Positions 9,640 to 18,955 of a DNA stretch of 64,000 nt are shown here, piece by piece; the first letter of the stretch is position 1; the number at the start of each line of letters is the position of its first letter. A program made the translations under genes and the position numbers. Source of the stretch: Microbacterium sp. Gd 4-13. GTDB taxonomy: Bacteria; Actinomycetota; Actinomycetes; Actinomycetales; Microbacteriaceae. The DNA lies in assembly GCF_003095395.1 (NCBI RefSeq), contig NZ_QEIJ01000011.1:1-64000 (forward strand), in the 5' to 3' direction. The notes beneath the pieces were generated by a model that saw nothing but the letters and a program-made list of their open reading frames with translations, did no database searches and was not told where the DNA came from.

Positions 9640-11292
9640 GTGCGAGAGCCGCAGCGTCGCTGGACACCCGTCGGAATCGCGATCGCAGCGGGCGTGCTGC
9701 TCGTGGCAGCGTCGGGCACGGCCCCGGCGTTCGCGGTCGATCCCGCCGATCTCGAGAGCCGAGTCACGGTCGAGGGAGTGCGTACGCACCTCGAGGCGTT
9801 CCAGGCGATCGCCGATGCGAACGACGGGAATCGCGCGGCCGGCACCTCGGGGTACGAAGCGAGCGGCGCCTACGTCGAGGAGGTGCTGCGCGAGGCCGGG
9901 TACGAGCCGCAGCGTCAGAGGTTCGCGGCGACGGTGCAGACCATCGACGAATACGCGCTCGCGATCGACGGGATCACGTTCACCGACGACGAAGACGAGG
10001 ACGGCGCCCCCGGCCCGTTCGGGCTCCCCATGGAGTACACGCCGTCGACCCCGGCAGGCGGTCTCGCCGATGTCGCCCTCGTCGCGCCGACCACGGCGAC
10101 CGGGTGCAACGCCGACGAGTGGGGTGGTGTGGATGCGGCGGGGAAGATCGCCGTCGTCTCTCGCGGTGTGTGCGCCTTCGGTGAGAAATCAGTCGCTGCC
10201 GGTGCCGCCGGCGCCGTGGCCATGCTCGTCTACAACAGCGAGCCGGGAATCGTCTCCGGCACCCTCGCCGAGCAGACTCCCGACCTCATCCCCTCGGTGG
10301 GCATCCTGCAGTCGCAGGGGCAGACGCTCCTGGCGGCGATGGCCGCGGGAACCGTGACCGCCGACCTCCAGCTGCAGCAGACGCTGTCGGTCATCGAGAC
10401 GTTCAACATCATCGCCGACACGCCCACCGGTGCCGCCGAGAACGCCGTCATGCTCGGCGCCCACCTCGACTCCGTGGCCGACGGCGCCGGCATCAATGAC
10501 AACGGTTCGGGATCGGCGGCCATCCTCGAGACGGCCGTGCAGCTCGCCGCATCCGGAGACCTCGCCAACCGCGTGCGCTTCGCATGGTGGGGTGCGGAGG
10601 AGATCGGCCTGCTCGGTTCGGCGGACTACGTCGCACGGCTCTCGGACGCCCAGGCCGATGAGATCGTCACCTACCTCAACTTCGACATGGTCGCCTCGCC
10701 GAACTACGTGATCTCGGTCTACGACGCCGACCAGTCGACGTACGAGGCCCCCGTGGACGTTCCCGAGGGCTCCATCCAGACCGAGGCGGCGTTCACCGAC
10801 TACTTCGACGCGGTCGGACAGCCCTGGATCGATACAGCATTCGACGGCCGCAGCGACTACGACGCGTTCATCTCCGCGGGGATCCCCGCCTCGGGTCTGT
10901 TCACCGGAGCCGACGAGGTCAAGACCGAGGAGCAGGTCGCGCTGTTCGGCGGCACGGTCGGCGAGATCCACGACCCGAACTACCACACGCCCGCCGACGA
11001 CATCACGAACGTCAACGACGAGGCGCTCGGGATCATGATCGGGGCGATGGCCCACGTGACCGCGCAGCTCGCCGACGACGTCACGTCGATCACCGGCGTC
11101 GTGCCCCCGGTCGAACCGTCGCCGGAGCCTCCGACGAGCCCCGCGCCGACCGTCACCGGCGCCCCGGCGGCCCTGGCCGAGAGCGGCGCTGAGCCGACGA
11201 CGGCGTGGATGGCGGGCGCGACCCTCCTGACGGGAATCGGCGCGATGACCCTCGTCGCCGTTCGGCGTCGCAGACCGGTGCGCACGGAGTGA
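9640..11292 (+). CDS. secreted M28-family metallopeptidase with PA domain, probably wall-anchored
   Basis: A 550-residue exported peptidase. Residues 1-32 are a signal peptide ending APAFA. A protease-associated (PA) domain (about 130-230) is inserted before the zinc peptidase core. The core has GAHLDSVADG, INDNGSGSAA, WWGAEEIGLLGS, NFDM and YHTPADD, the usual M28 di-zinc ligands. The C-terminus has a Pro/Thr spacer, then LAESG, a hydrophobic helix and RRRRPVRTE, which looks like a sortase sorting signal of the LAxTG kind. GTG 9640 was chosen because it has GAAGGAG 9 nt upstream and starts the signal peptide; the longer open frame overlaps xerD. Confidence 0.88.
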   Translation: MREPQRRWTPVGIAIAAGVLLVAASGTAPAFAVDPADLESRVTVEGVRTHLEAFQAIADANDGNRAAGTSGYEASGAYVEEVLREAGYEPQRQRFAATVQTIDEYALAIDGITFTDDEDEDGAPGPFGLPMEYTPSTPAGGLADVALVAPTTATGCNADEWGGVDAAGKIAVVSRGVCAFGEKSVAAGAAGAVAMLVYNSEPGIVSGTLAEQTPDLIPSVGILQSQGQTLLAAMAAGTVTADLQLQQTLSVIETFNIIADTPTGAAENAVMLGAHLDSVADGAGINDNGSGSAAILETAVQLAASGDLANRVRFAWWGAEEIGLLGSADYVARLSDAQADEIVTYLNFDMVASPNYVISVYDADQSTYEAPVDVPEGSIQTEAAFTDYFDAVGQPWIDTAFDGRSDYDAFISAGIPASGLFTGADEVKTEEQVALFGGTVGEIHDPNYHTPADDITNVNDEALGIMIGAMAHVTAQLADDVTSITGVVPPVEPSPEPPTSPAPTVTGAPAALAESGAEPTTAWMAGATLLTGIGAMTLVAVRRRRPVRTE

Positions 11293-11373
11293 CGTGCGGC
11301 CGGTGTGCCCGCGCGGGTGCCGGCCCCCTCACTCGGTAGCATGGGAGGCAAGATATCTAGGGCAGGTGGGTCG

Positions 11374-12261
11374 GTGGCGCGGAGCGCAACGAAGAAGTCG
11401 GTGACGGCTGGCGACGGCGAAGTGACCCTTGGCCCGACCGGACGGCCGTACCACGGCTTCGCGACCCCGCCGAAGCTCTCGGGGCACGGCCCGGCCCGGA
11501 TCATCGCGCTGTGCAACCAGAAGGGTGGCGTCGGCAAGACGACGACGACCATCAACCTGGCGGCGGCGCTCGCCGGCTACGGCCGCAAGGTGCTGGCGGT
11601 CGACTTCGACCCGCAGGGTGCGCTCTCGGCGGGCCTCGGCATCCAGACGCACGAGTCTCCGACCATCTACGACCTGCTGCTCGACACGAAACGTGATCCG
11701 CGAGAGGTCATCGTGCCGACGCGCGTCGAGGGCCTCGACATCGTGCCGGCCAACATCGATCTGTCGGCGGCCGAGGTGCATCTCATCAACGAGGTCGCCC
11801 GTGAGACGATCCTCGCCCGAGTGCTCCGCAAGGTCTCGGCCGACTACGACGTCATCCTCATCGACTGCCAGCCGTCGCTCGGGCTGCTCACGGTGAACGC
11901 CCTCACGGCGAGCCACGGTGTGCTCATCCCGCTCGAGTGCGAGTTCTTCGCACTTCGCGGCGTCGCGCTCCTCATCGAGACGATCGACAAGGTGCGCGAC
12001 CGACTGAACCCGTCGATCACGCTCGACGGGGTGCTCGCCACGATGTACGACCCCCGCACGCTCCACTCCCGCGAGGTGCTGGAGCGGGTCGTCGAGGCGT
12101 TCGGCGACGACGTGCTCGAAACCGTGATCGGCCGGACGGTGAAGTTCCCCGACGCGTCGGTCTCGGGGATGCCCATCACCGAGTTCGCGCCGGAGCACGC
12201 GGCCGCCCAGGCCTACCTGCGTCTTGCGCGGGAGCTGGTCGCCCGTGGCGCCGTCGCCTGA
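11374..12261 (+). CDS. parA: ParA/Soj family chromosome partition ATPase
   Basis: A 295-residue Walker-type ATPase with the deviant Walker A motif KGGVGKTT (50-57), a DFDPQGAL switch and IDCQPSLGLLT. It is the ParA paralogue that goes with scpA and scpB. The start could be ATG 11341 or GTG 11374. I prefer GTG because a TAGCAT hexamer (11337-11342) covers the upstream ATG and an AGGTGGG sequence precedes the GTG. The gene continues into scpA with a 17-nt overlap. Confidence 0.88.
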   Translation: MARSATKKSVTAGDGEVTLGPTGRPYHGFATPPKLSGHGPARIIALCNQKGGVGKTTTTINLAAALAGYGRKVLAVDFDPQGALSAGLGIQTHESPTIYDLLLDTKRDPREVIVPTRVEGLDIVPANIDLSAAEVHLINEVARETILARVLRKVSADYDVILIDCQPSLGLLTVNALTASHGVLIPLECEFFALRGVALLIETIDKVRDRLNPSITLDGVLATMYDPRTLHSREVLERVVEAFGDDVLETVIGRTVKFPDASVSGMPITEFAPEHAAAQAYLRLARELVARGAVA

Positions 12262-13096
12262 CGCCGCCGACACTCCGCCGGTCGGCGACGACTCCGCGCC
12301 GATCGACGAGACCGGCGACGGCTTCCGTGTCTCGCTCGGCGTGTTCGACGGACCGTTCGACCTGTTGCTGACCCTCATCTCCCAGCATGAGCTCGATATC
12401 ACCGACGTCTCATTGAGCCGCGTCACCGACGAGTTCATCGCGTACCTGAAGGCGCTGGGGCCCGACGAGGACCTCGACGAAGCATCCGAATTCCTCGTGG
12501 TCGCCGCGACCCTGCTCGACATGAAGGTCGCCGGTCTCCTGCCTCAGGGCGAACTCGTCGACGCGGAGTCGGTGGCGTTGCTCGAGGCGCGCGATCTGCT
12601 CTTCGCGCGGTTGCTGCAGTACCGCGCGTTCAAAGACGTCTCGGCGTGGTTCGCGTCGGGGCTGCAGGCCGAGGACCGCCGCCACGTGCGCGCCGTGCGG
12701 CTCGATGAGAAGTACCGCAACGCCGTGCCCGACCTCGTCTGGACGCACAGCGTCGACGACTTCGCCGCCCTGGCGCTGCTCGCCTTCGCACCGAAGGAGA
12801 TCCCCCAGGTCGGGCTCGACCACCTGCACGCGCCCCTCGTCAGCATCCGCGAGCAGGCGGCGGTCGTCGTGACGCTCCTGCGCAGTGCCGGCACCCTCAC
12901 CTTCCGCGAACTGGTCGCCGGGGTCGCCCAACCGGGCGTCGTCGTCGCCCGGTTCATCTCCGTGCTCGAGCTGTACCGCCACGCCGCCCTCACGTTCGAG
13001 CAGCTCGAGCCGCTGGGTGAACTCACGCTGAGCTGGAGCGCCGCGCGCTGGTCGGAAGAGAACCTCGCCACCCTGGGAGCAGATTATGACCGATGA
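12245..13096 (+). CDS. scpA: segregation and condensation protein A
   Basis: Kleisin subunit of the SMC-ScpAB condensin. The 283-residue protein has the typical FDGPFDLLLTLISQHELDITDVSL start and the C-terminal winged-helix region. It bridges the SMC head domains and binds ScpB. GTG 12245 has GGGAG 12 nt upstream and is preferred over TTG 12224, which has none. It overlaps parA and scpB, so the genes form one operon. Confidence 0.93.
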   Translation: MAPSPDAADTPPVGDDSAPIDETGDGFRVSLGVFDGPFDLLLTLISQHELDITDVSLSRVTDEFIAYLKALGPDEDLDEASEFLVVAATLLDMKVAGLLPQGELVDAESVALLEARDLLFARLLQYRAFKDVSAWFASGLQAEDRRHVRAVRLDEKYRNAVPDLVWTHSVDDFAALALLAFAPKEIPQVGLDHLHAPLVSIREQAAVVVTLLRSAGTLTFRELVAGVAQPGVVVARFISVLELYRHAALTFEQLEPLGELTLSWSAARWSEENLATLGADYDR

Positions 13097-13688
13097 GACA
13101 CCGGCCGGCCCACCGAACGGGGGAGCGGGCACGGGATCGATCGCCCGTCGGCTCGAGGCGATCCTGCTCGTGATCGAAGAGCCGCAGAGCCTCGTGAGCC
13201 TCGCGGCCGCCGTCAGCGCGCCGGTGGCCGCGGTGCGCCAAGCGGTCGAGATGCTCGTCGACGACTACGACGGGCGGGGCACCGGACCTCGTCGCGGCTT
13301 CGAGCTGCGCGAGGTCGGCGGCGGGTGGCGGCTCTACGTGCGCGCCGAGCACGACGACCTCGTCTCGGAGTTCGTCAACACCCAGGCCCCGTCACGACTG
13401 TCGCAGGCCGCGCTCGAGACGCTCGCCGTGATCGCGTACAAGCAGCCCGTGACGCGGGGACAGGTCGCCGCGATCCGCGCCGTGAACGTCGACTCGGTCG
13501 TGCGGACGCTTCTGGCCCGAGGGCTCATCACCGAGGCGTACGCCGACCCTGAGACGGGCGCCATCCACTATGGAACGACCGATGCGTTGCTGGTCAACCT
13601 CGGTATCAACTCCCTCGACGAGCTGCCGCGCATCGCGCCGCTGCTCGACGACGGTTCGGCAGGATTCGATGCGGAGGTCGTGAGATGA
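13086..13688 (+). CDS. scpB: segregation and condensation protein B
   Basis: A 200-residue winged-helix protein that works as a dimer bound to ScpA in the condensin complex. Motifs include ARRLEAILLVIEEP near the N-terminus and AALETLAVIAYKQPVTRGQ in the second winged helix, both standard. The ATG overlaps scpA by 11 nt, and the stop overlaps the next gene as ATGA. Confidence 0.94.
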   Translation: MTDETPAGPPNGGAGTGSIARRLEAILLVIEEPQSLVSLAAAVSAPVAAVRQAVEMLVDDYDGRGTGPRRGFELREVGGGWRLYVRAEHDDLVSEFVNTQAPSRLSQAALETLAVIAYKQPVTRGQVAAIRAVNVDSVVRTLLARGLITEAYADPETGAIHYGTTDALLVNLGINSLDELPRIAPLLDDGSAGFDAEVVR

Positions 13689-14491
13689 CGGAGATGGACA
13701 CCGAGGGCGTTCGCCTGCAGAAGGTGCTGGCCAATGCGGGCGTCGCCTCGCGGCGGGTGAGCGAAGACATGATCGTGGCGGGACGGGTGCGCGTGAACGG
13801 CGTCGTCGTCACCGAGCTCGGCAGTCGCATCGACCCCGAGACCGACCTCGTCGACGTCGACGGTGTGGCCGTGCAGCTCGACACGTCGAAGCGGTACGTC
13901 ATTCTCAATAAACCCACCGGCGTGGTCAGCTCGATGCGCGACGAGCGCGGTCGCCCCGATCTGCGCCAGTACGCCGACGAATGGCCCGAGCGGCTCTACA
14001 ACGTCGGTCGCCTCGACGCGGACACCAGCGGTCTGCTGATCCTGACGAACGACGGTGACCTGGCGCACGTGCTCGCCCACCCCTCGTTCGGGGTCACCAA
14101 GATGTACATCGCGAAGGTCGAGGGGCGTGTCTCGCCGCAGACGATCGCCGCTCTCACCAAGGGCATCGAGCTCGAGGACGGCCTGATCGCGGCCGACAAG
14201 GCGCGTCTGCTGGATGCGTCGGAGGACTTCAGCATCGTCGAGCTGACGCTGCACTCGGGGCGCAACCGGATCGTGCGCCGCATGATGGCCGAGGTGGGTC
14301 ACCCCGTCGTCGACCTGGTCCGGCGGCGTTTCGGTCCGCTCTCCCTGGGGCCGCTCCCGGTTGGGCGCGCCCGCGAATTGACTACGATAGAGCGCGGCGC
14401 ACTGCTCACTCTGTCGCGTCGTGACGGTGGCACCGAACCCGCTGCCGACGACGCCCCTCCCCGCACGGACGATCCGTCGGCCGAAGAGTGA
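13685..14491 (+). CDS. RluB/RsuA-type pseudouridine synthase
   Basis: Isomerises uridine to pseudouridine in rRNA. The 268-residue protein has an S4 domain (residues about 5-55), the linker YVILNKPTGVVSS and the catalytic motif GRLDADTSGLLILTNDG with the active Asp. The family has large-subunit (RluB) and small-subunit (RsuA) members; its place beside scpB is typical of RluB in Gram-positives. The last 30 residues are charged and disordered. Confidence 0.9.
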   Translation: MTEMDTEGVRLQKVLANAGVASRRVSEDMIVAGRVRVNGVVVTELGSRIDPETDLVDVDGVAVQLDTSKRYVILNKPTGVVSSMRDERGRPDLRQYADEWPERLYNVGRLDADTSGLLILTNDGDLAHVLAHPSFGVTKMYIAKVEGRVSPQTIAALTKGIELEDGLIAADKARLLDASEDFSIVELTLHSGRNRIVRRMMAEVGHPVVDLVRRRFGPLSLGPLPVGRARELTTIERGALLTLSRRDGGTEPAADDAPPRTDDPSAEE

Positions 14492-14511
14492 GCATTCCAC
14501 CCGCGCCGTGC

Positions 14512-14528
14512 CCCGCCTCGAAGGCGGG
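14512..14528 (+). terminator. small hairpin between the pseudouridine synthase and tyrA
   Basis: CCCGCCT and AGGCGGG form a perfect 7-bp stem with a 3-nt loop, just before the tyrA ribosome binding site. There is no T tract, so it could be a processing or attenuating hairpin instead of a true terminator. Confidence 0.4.
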
Positions 14529-14543
14529 TGACCAGGAGAGACC

Positions 14544-15677
14544 GTGAGCGATTCGACCGCGTCGTCCGTACGCCCGCCGGTGCCGTTGGCACCGCGTGTG
14601 CGCGGCACCGTTCGTGTCGTCGGCGCCGGCCTCCTCGGCGCGAGCGTCGGTCATGCCCTCACCGCACTCGGTGTCGACGTCGCGCTCGACGACACGTCTC
14701 CCGCGCAGCTGCGCCTCGCCGTCGACTACGGCGCGGGCCGGCTTCCTCGCCCGGATGACGCGCCGGCGCTGGTCGTCGTCGCCGTGCCCCCCGACGTGAC
14801 GGCCGACGTGATCGAGCGCGAGCTCGCCGCGCACCCCGGCGCCGTGGTCACCGACGTCGCGAGCGTGAAGCTCGAGCCGCTTCGCGCGCTTCAGGCGCGC
14901 GGCGTCGACCTCTCCCGCTACATCGGTTCGCACCCGCTCGCCGGTCGCGAGCGCGGCGGCGCGATCTCGGCCCGCGCCGACATCTTCATCGGGCGGCCGT
15001 GGGTGGTCTGCCGCGACGGCGAGACGACCGCGGCCGATCTCGCCGTCGTCGAGGCGCTCGCGCTCGATCTCGGCGCGACCCCGATCGAGATGACGCCCGA
15101 AGAGCACGACCGCTCGGTCGCCGTCGTCTCGCATGTGCCGCAGCTGGTGGCCAGTCTTCTCGCCGGACGCTTCGTCGACGCACCCGACGGTTCGCTCCGT
15201 CTCGCCGGGCAGGGCGTGCGCGACACCACCCGGATCGCCGCCTCGGCGCCCGAGTTGTGGGTGCAGATCCTGGGAGCGAATGCGGCCCTTGTCGTCGACG
15301 TGCTCGACGAGCTCGCAGGCGACCTCTCCCGCGTCGCCGAGGCGCTGCGTCACCCCGACGCGCCGGGTGCGCGTCGTGCCGTCGCCGACACCATCCGCCG
15401 TGGCAACGACGGCGTCGAGCGTCTCCCCGGCAAGCACGGCCAGAACCGCCGCTTCGAGACCATCGTCGTCATGGTCGACGACACCCCCGGCCAGCTCGGC
15501 CGCCTCTTCGGCGAGCTCGGTGAGCTCTCCGTCAACGTCGAAGACCTCCGGCTCGAGCACTCTCCGGGCGCGCCCTTCGGCCTCGCCGAGATCAGCGTCG
15601 TCCCCGATGCCGTCCATCGCGCCTCGGAGGGACTCCAGGCGCGCGGGTGGCGGATTGCGAACAACACCCATGACTGA
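14544..15677 (+). CDS. tyrA: prephenate dehydrogenase
   Basis: Converts prephenate to 4-hydroxyphenylpyruvate in tyrosine synthesis. The 377-residue protein has an NAD(P)-binding start (VVGAGLLGASVGHAL), the SHPLAGRERGG substrate loop and a C-terminal ACT domain (from about residue 305), which usually mediates feedback control by tyrosine. GTG 14544 has AGGAGAG just upstream. It overlaps cmk by 8 nt. Confidence 0.92.
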   Translation: MSDSTASSVRPPVPLAPRVRGTVRVVGAGLLGASVGHALTALGVDVALDDTSPAQLRLAVDYGAGRLPRPDDAPALVVVAVPPDVTADVIERELAAHPGAVVTDVASVKLEPLRALQARGVDLSRYIGSHPLAGRERGGAISARADIFIGRPWVVCRDGETTAADLAVVEALALDLGATPIEMTPEEHDRSVAVVSHVPQLVASLLAGRFVDAPDGSLRLAGQGVRDTTRIAASAPELWVQILGANAALVVDVLDELAGDLSRVAEALRHPDAPGARRAVADTIRRGNDGVERLPGKHGQNRRFETIVVMVDDTPGQLGRLFGELGELSVNVEDLRLEHSPGAPFGLAEISVVPDAVHRASEGLQARGWRIANNTHD

Positions 15678-16371
15678 TCCCCGCCCGTTCGACGAGACCG
15701 TCGTCGTCGCCATCGACGGTCCGGCCGGCAGCGGCAAATCGAGCGTCTCGAAGGGCGTCGCCGCACGTCTCGGCTACGGCTACCTCGACACCGGCGCCGT
15801 CTATCGCGCGCTGGCATGGTCGATGCTCGAGGCCGGGGGAGACACCGACGACGCCGCGTCGGCGCTCGCCGCGTTCGAGTCTCTCGACGTGCACATCTCG
15901 CTCGCGCCCCACGACTTCGCGATCACCGTGGGCGGCACCGACGTCGCCTCGGCCATCCGCGAACCTCGCGTGACCGCCGCCGTCAGCGGCGTGGCGCGTG
16001 TCGCGGGCGTGCGCGAGGGTCTCAACGGCCTGTTCCGCTCGCTCGTCGCGCAGTCGGCCCGCCCCGGTGTCGTCGTCGAAGGGCGCGACATCACCACTGT
16101 GGTCGCACCCGATGCGCCCGTCCGCATCCTGCTCACCGCCGATCCGGAGGTGCGTGCCGCGCGGCGCAGCGCCGAACTAGAGGGTCAGGATGCGGCGGCC
16201 GTGGCCGACGCGATCCGGCGGCGCGACGCATCCGATTCCACGGTCGTCGATTTCCAGACGGCCGCCGACGGCGTGACCGTCGTCGATTCCACGCACTTGG
16301 ACTTCGAGCAGACGGTCTCGGCCGTGCTCGAGGTCGTCGATCAGAAGATGGGAGCCCACCATGGGCGATGA
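15670..16371 (+). CDS. cmk: cytidylate kinase
   Basis: Phosphorylates CMP and dCMP. The 233-residue protein has P-loop GPAGSGKSS (17-25), LDTGAVYRA for the nucleotide-binding region and [14 protein letters not shown], all standard for bacterial Cmk. The ATG 15670 lies inside the end of tyrA; the open frame runs further back but only as a shadow of tyrA. The last bases overlap der by 11 nt. cmk-der is a common pair in Gram-positives. Confidence 0.94.
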   Translation: MTDPRPFDETVVVAIDGPAGSGKSSVSKGVAARLGYGYLDTGAVYRALAWSMLEAGGDTDDAASALAAFESLDVHISLAPHDFAITVGGTDVASAIREPRVTAAVSGVARVAGVREGLNGLFRSLVAQSARPGVVVEGRDITTVVAPDAPVRILLTADPEVRAARRSAELEGQDAAAVADAIRRRDASDSTVVDFQTAADGVTVVDSTHLDFEQTVSAVLEVVDQKMGAHHGR

Positions 16372-17884
16372 AGAAGAGTACGAGGGCGGTCCCGACCAGC
16401 TCGAAGAGAAGCTCGCCGACCTCGACGAGGAACTCGCCGAGCAGCGCGCGGCGGCCCTGCGCGCGACGCTGGACGACTTCGACCTCGACGCGGAGGATGC
16501 CGAGCTGCTCGCGGGCATCACGGCCAGCGGCGATGCGATCGAGTACCTGCCGGCGCTCCCGGTCGTCGCGATCGTCGGTCGCCCGAACGTGGGCAAGTCG
16601 GCGCTCGTCAACCGCATCATCGGGCGTCGCGAGGCCGTCGTCGAAGACACTCCCGGCGTGACGCGCGACCGCGTCACCTACAAGGCCGAGTGGGCCGACC
16701 GCCGCTACTCGCTGGTCGACACCGGCGGGTGGGAGCCCGACGCCCGCGGCATCGACAAGTCGGTCGCGCTGCAGGCCGAGGTCGCCATCGAGCTGTGCGA
16801 CGTCGTGTTGTTCGTCGTCGACGCGATGGTGGGCGCCACGTCCACCGACGAGCAGGTCGTGCGCCTCCTCCGTCGCAGCGGCAAGCCCGTCTTCCTCGTC
16901 GCCAACAAGGTCGACGACGCGCGTCACGAGTCCGAGGCCGCAGCGCTGTGGAGCCTGGGTCTCGGCGAGCCCCACCCGGTCTCGGCGATCCATGGTCGCG
17001 GCGTCGCCGACCTCCTCGACGCGATGATGAAGGTGCTGCCCGAGGTCTCGGCCGTCGCCGGTCACGAGATCGGCGGACCCCGTCGTGTCGCGATCCTCGG
17101 TCGCCCGAACGTTGGCAAGTCGTCGCTGCTGAACAAGGCCGCCGGCGAGGAGCGCGTCGTCGTCAACGAGCTCGCGGGCACCACCCGCGACCCGGTCGAC
17201 GAGATCGTCGAACTCGGCGGCAAGGTCTGGCGTCTGGTCGACACCGCCGGCATTCGTCGTCGGGTGCACCTGCAGCAGGGTGCCGACTTCTATGCGTCAC
17301 TTCGCACCTCGGCCGCGCTCGAGAAGGCGGAGGTGGCCGTCGTGGTGCTCGACGTCTCGCAGACGCTGAGCGAGCAGGACGTGCGCATCATCGACCTCGT
17401 TCTCGAGTCGGGCCGTGCCCTGGTTCTCGCTTTCAACAAGTGGGACCTCATGAACACCCCCGAGATGGAGAACCAGGACCGTCGCCGCTACCTGGAGCGT
17501 GAGATCGAGCAGGACCTCGCGCACGTCGCGTGGGCGCCCCGCGTGAACATCTCGGCGCGCACCGGCCGTCACCTCGACAAGCTCGTGCCCGCGCTCGAGA
17601 CGGCGTTGGAGTCGTGGGATCAGCGCATTCCGACCGGCAAGTTCAACGCATTCCTCGCCGAGCTGGTCGCCGAGCACCCGCATCCGCTGCGCGGCGGCAA
17701 GCAGCCCCGCATCCTGTTCGGCACCCAGGCATCGACGCGTCCGCCGACCTTCGTGCTGTTCACGACGGGGTTCCTCGACCCGGGCTACCGTCGCTTCATC
17801 CAGCGTCGCCTGCGCGAGATCTACGGCTTCGAGGGAAGCCCGATCGTGCTGAACATGCGCGTGCGCGAGCGTCGCCAGCGCTGA
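16361..17884 (+). CDS. der: ribosome biogenesis GTPase Der
   Basis: A 507-residue protein with two consecutive Era-type GTPase domains, each with a G1 motif (GRPNVGKS), G3 (DTGGW and DTAGI) and an NKxD motif (NKVD and NKWD). A KH-like domain closes the C-terminus. It is needed for 50S subunit assembly. The first 60 residues are an acidic helical extension common in actinobacterial Der. Two stem-loops follow the gene. Confidence 0.95.
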   Translation: MGDEEEYEGGPDQLEEKLADLDEELAEQRAAALRATLDDFDLDAEDAELLAGITASGDAIEYLPALPVVAIVGRPNVGKSALVNRIIGRREAVVEDTPGVTRDRVTYKAEWADRRYSLVDTGGWEPDARGIDKSVALQAEVAIELCDVVLFVVDAMVGATSTDEQVVRLLRRSGKPVFLVANKVDDARHESEAAALWSLGLGEPHPVSAIHGRGVADLLDAMMKVLPEVSAVAGHEIGGPRRVAILGRPNVGKSSLLNKAAGEERVVVNELAGTTRDPVDEIVELGGKVWRLVDTAGIRRRVHLQQGADFYASLRTSAALEKAEVAVVVLDVSQTLSEQDVRIIDLVLESGRALVLAFNKWDLMNTPEMENQDRRRYLEREIEQDLAHVAWAPRVNISARTGRHLDKLVPALETALESWDQRIPTGKFNAFLAELVAEHPHPLRGGKQPRILFGTQASTRPPTFVLFTTGFLDPGYRRFIQRRLREIYGFEGSPIVLNMRVRERRQR

Positions 17885-17893
17885 GTCGCGTCT

Positions 17894-17911
17894 CGAGACG
17901 GCATCGTCTCG
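17894..17911 (+). terminator. stem-loop after der
   Basis: CGAGACG and CGTCTCG form a perfect 7-bp stem with a GCAT loop 10 nt after the stop. A second hairpin, CGAGACGG with CCGTTTCG, follows at 17943-17960. There is no T tract, so termination is only suggested. Confidence 0.5.
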
Positions 17912-17989
17912 TCGAGATCCTCCGAATTCGGGGCGGTTTCGCCGAGACGGTGCCGTTTCGTCGTGCGGGTGTTGTGACAGGCTGGTGCG

Positions 17990-18955
17990 ATGACGATCGT
18001 GCCGCCCGCTCCCGGTGAGCCGCGTCGCCCGCACGGGCCACGCGATCCCGGAGATGCGTGGGTCGAGACGCCCGAGGGCGAGCGCTACTGGGGGCGGTTC
18101 GGTGCCGCGGGGCTCCTCGCCCTCGATCCGGAGCGCGGGGTGCTGCTGCAGCATCGAGTGTCGTGGAGTCATCACGGCGACACCTGGGCGCTTCCCGGCG
18201 GAGCGCGTCATCAGGGCGAGTCGGCCCACGATGCCGCCCTGCGCGAATCGGCGGAGGAAGCCGGGGTTCCGGCCGAGTCGGTCGCGCCGCGGTTCGTGAA
18301 CGTCTTCGACCTCGGTGTCTGGAGTTACACGACCCTCGTCGGCGATGTCGTGGTGCCGTTCGAGCCCGTGATCAGCGATCCCGAGAGCCGCGCGCTCGCC
18401 TGGGTTGCGGTCGAGGAGGTCGATCGGCGACCGCTGCATCCCTCGTTCGCCGACGCGTGGAGGCTTCTGCGCCCTCTGCTGGAGGTGCGCCCGACGATCG
18501 TCGTCGACGTCGCGAATGTCATGGGCTCGGTGCCCGATGGCTGGTGGCGCGATCGCGCCGGCGCCGCCGACAGGCTCATCCAGCGGCTGGGCGCTCTCGC
18601 GGCGTCGGGAGTGCCCGCGTCCGCTCTGGGTCTGGGGGCGACCGGCTGGTTCACCCCGATCGTCGCGGTCGTCGAGGGGCAGGCGAAGACGGTGGATGCT
18701 GCGCCCGAGGGCGTCGTGATCGCTCGTGCCGAAGCATCCGGAGACGACGAGATCGTTGCGCAGACCGCAGCGCTCGTCGACTCGTCGGCCGCGGCGCTCG
18801 TCGACTCGTCGGCCGCGGCCGCGGCCGGGGCGGGGGCCGGGGCCGCGGCCGGGGCCGTGGTCGTGGTCACGAGCGACCGTGCGCTCGCCGATCGGGTGCG
18901 CGCTCTCGGCGCCACGGTGCACGGCGCGGGTTGGCTGCTCGACCTGCTGGCCTAG
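17990..18955 (+). CDS. NUDIX hydrolase fused to a NYN/PIN-like domain
   Basis: A 321-residue two-domain protein. Residues 30-160 form a NUDIX domain with the box starting GGARHQGESAHDAALRESAEEAG. Residues 165-321 look like a NYN (PIN-like) nuclease domain: TIVVDVANVMGSVPDGWW gives the first Asp, GDDEIV is in the middle and VVTSDRALADRVRALG holds the later Asp. The two parts of this second domain are split by a low-complexity stretch with ALVDSSAA repeated and an Ala/Gly run. The ATG is 6 nt after CAGGCT, part of a TGACAGGCT extended -10, so it may be leaderless. It overlaps the convergent HNH gene by 4 bp. The fusion suggests nucleotide or RNA clean-up; no substrate can be named. Confidence 0.8.
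   Translation: MTIVPPAPGEPRRPHGPRDPGDAWVETPEGERYWGRFGAAGLLALDPERGVLLQHRVSWSHHGDTWALPGGARHQGESAHDAALRESAEEAGVPAESVAPRFVNVFDLGVWSYTTLVGDVVVPFEPVISDPESRALAWVAVEEVDRRPLHPSFADAWRLLRPLLEVRPTIVVDVANVMGSVPDGWWRDRAGAADRLIQRLGALAASGVPASALGLGATGWFTPIVAVVEGQAKTVDAAPEGVVIARAEASGDDEIVAQTAALVDSSAAALVDSSAAAAAGAGAGAAAGAVVVVTSDRALADRVRALGATVHGAGWLLDLLA
18770..18817 (+). repeat. 24-bp tandem duplication in the NUDIX-NYN gene
   Basis: Two perfect 24-bp units, starting GCGCTCGTCGACTCGTC, encode ALVDSSAA twice. A short GC-only run follows. The reading frame is kept. Confidence 0.85.
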
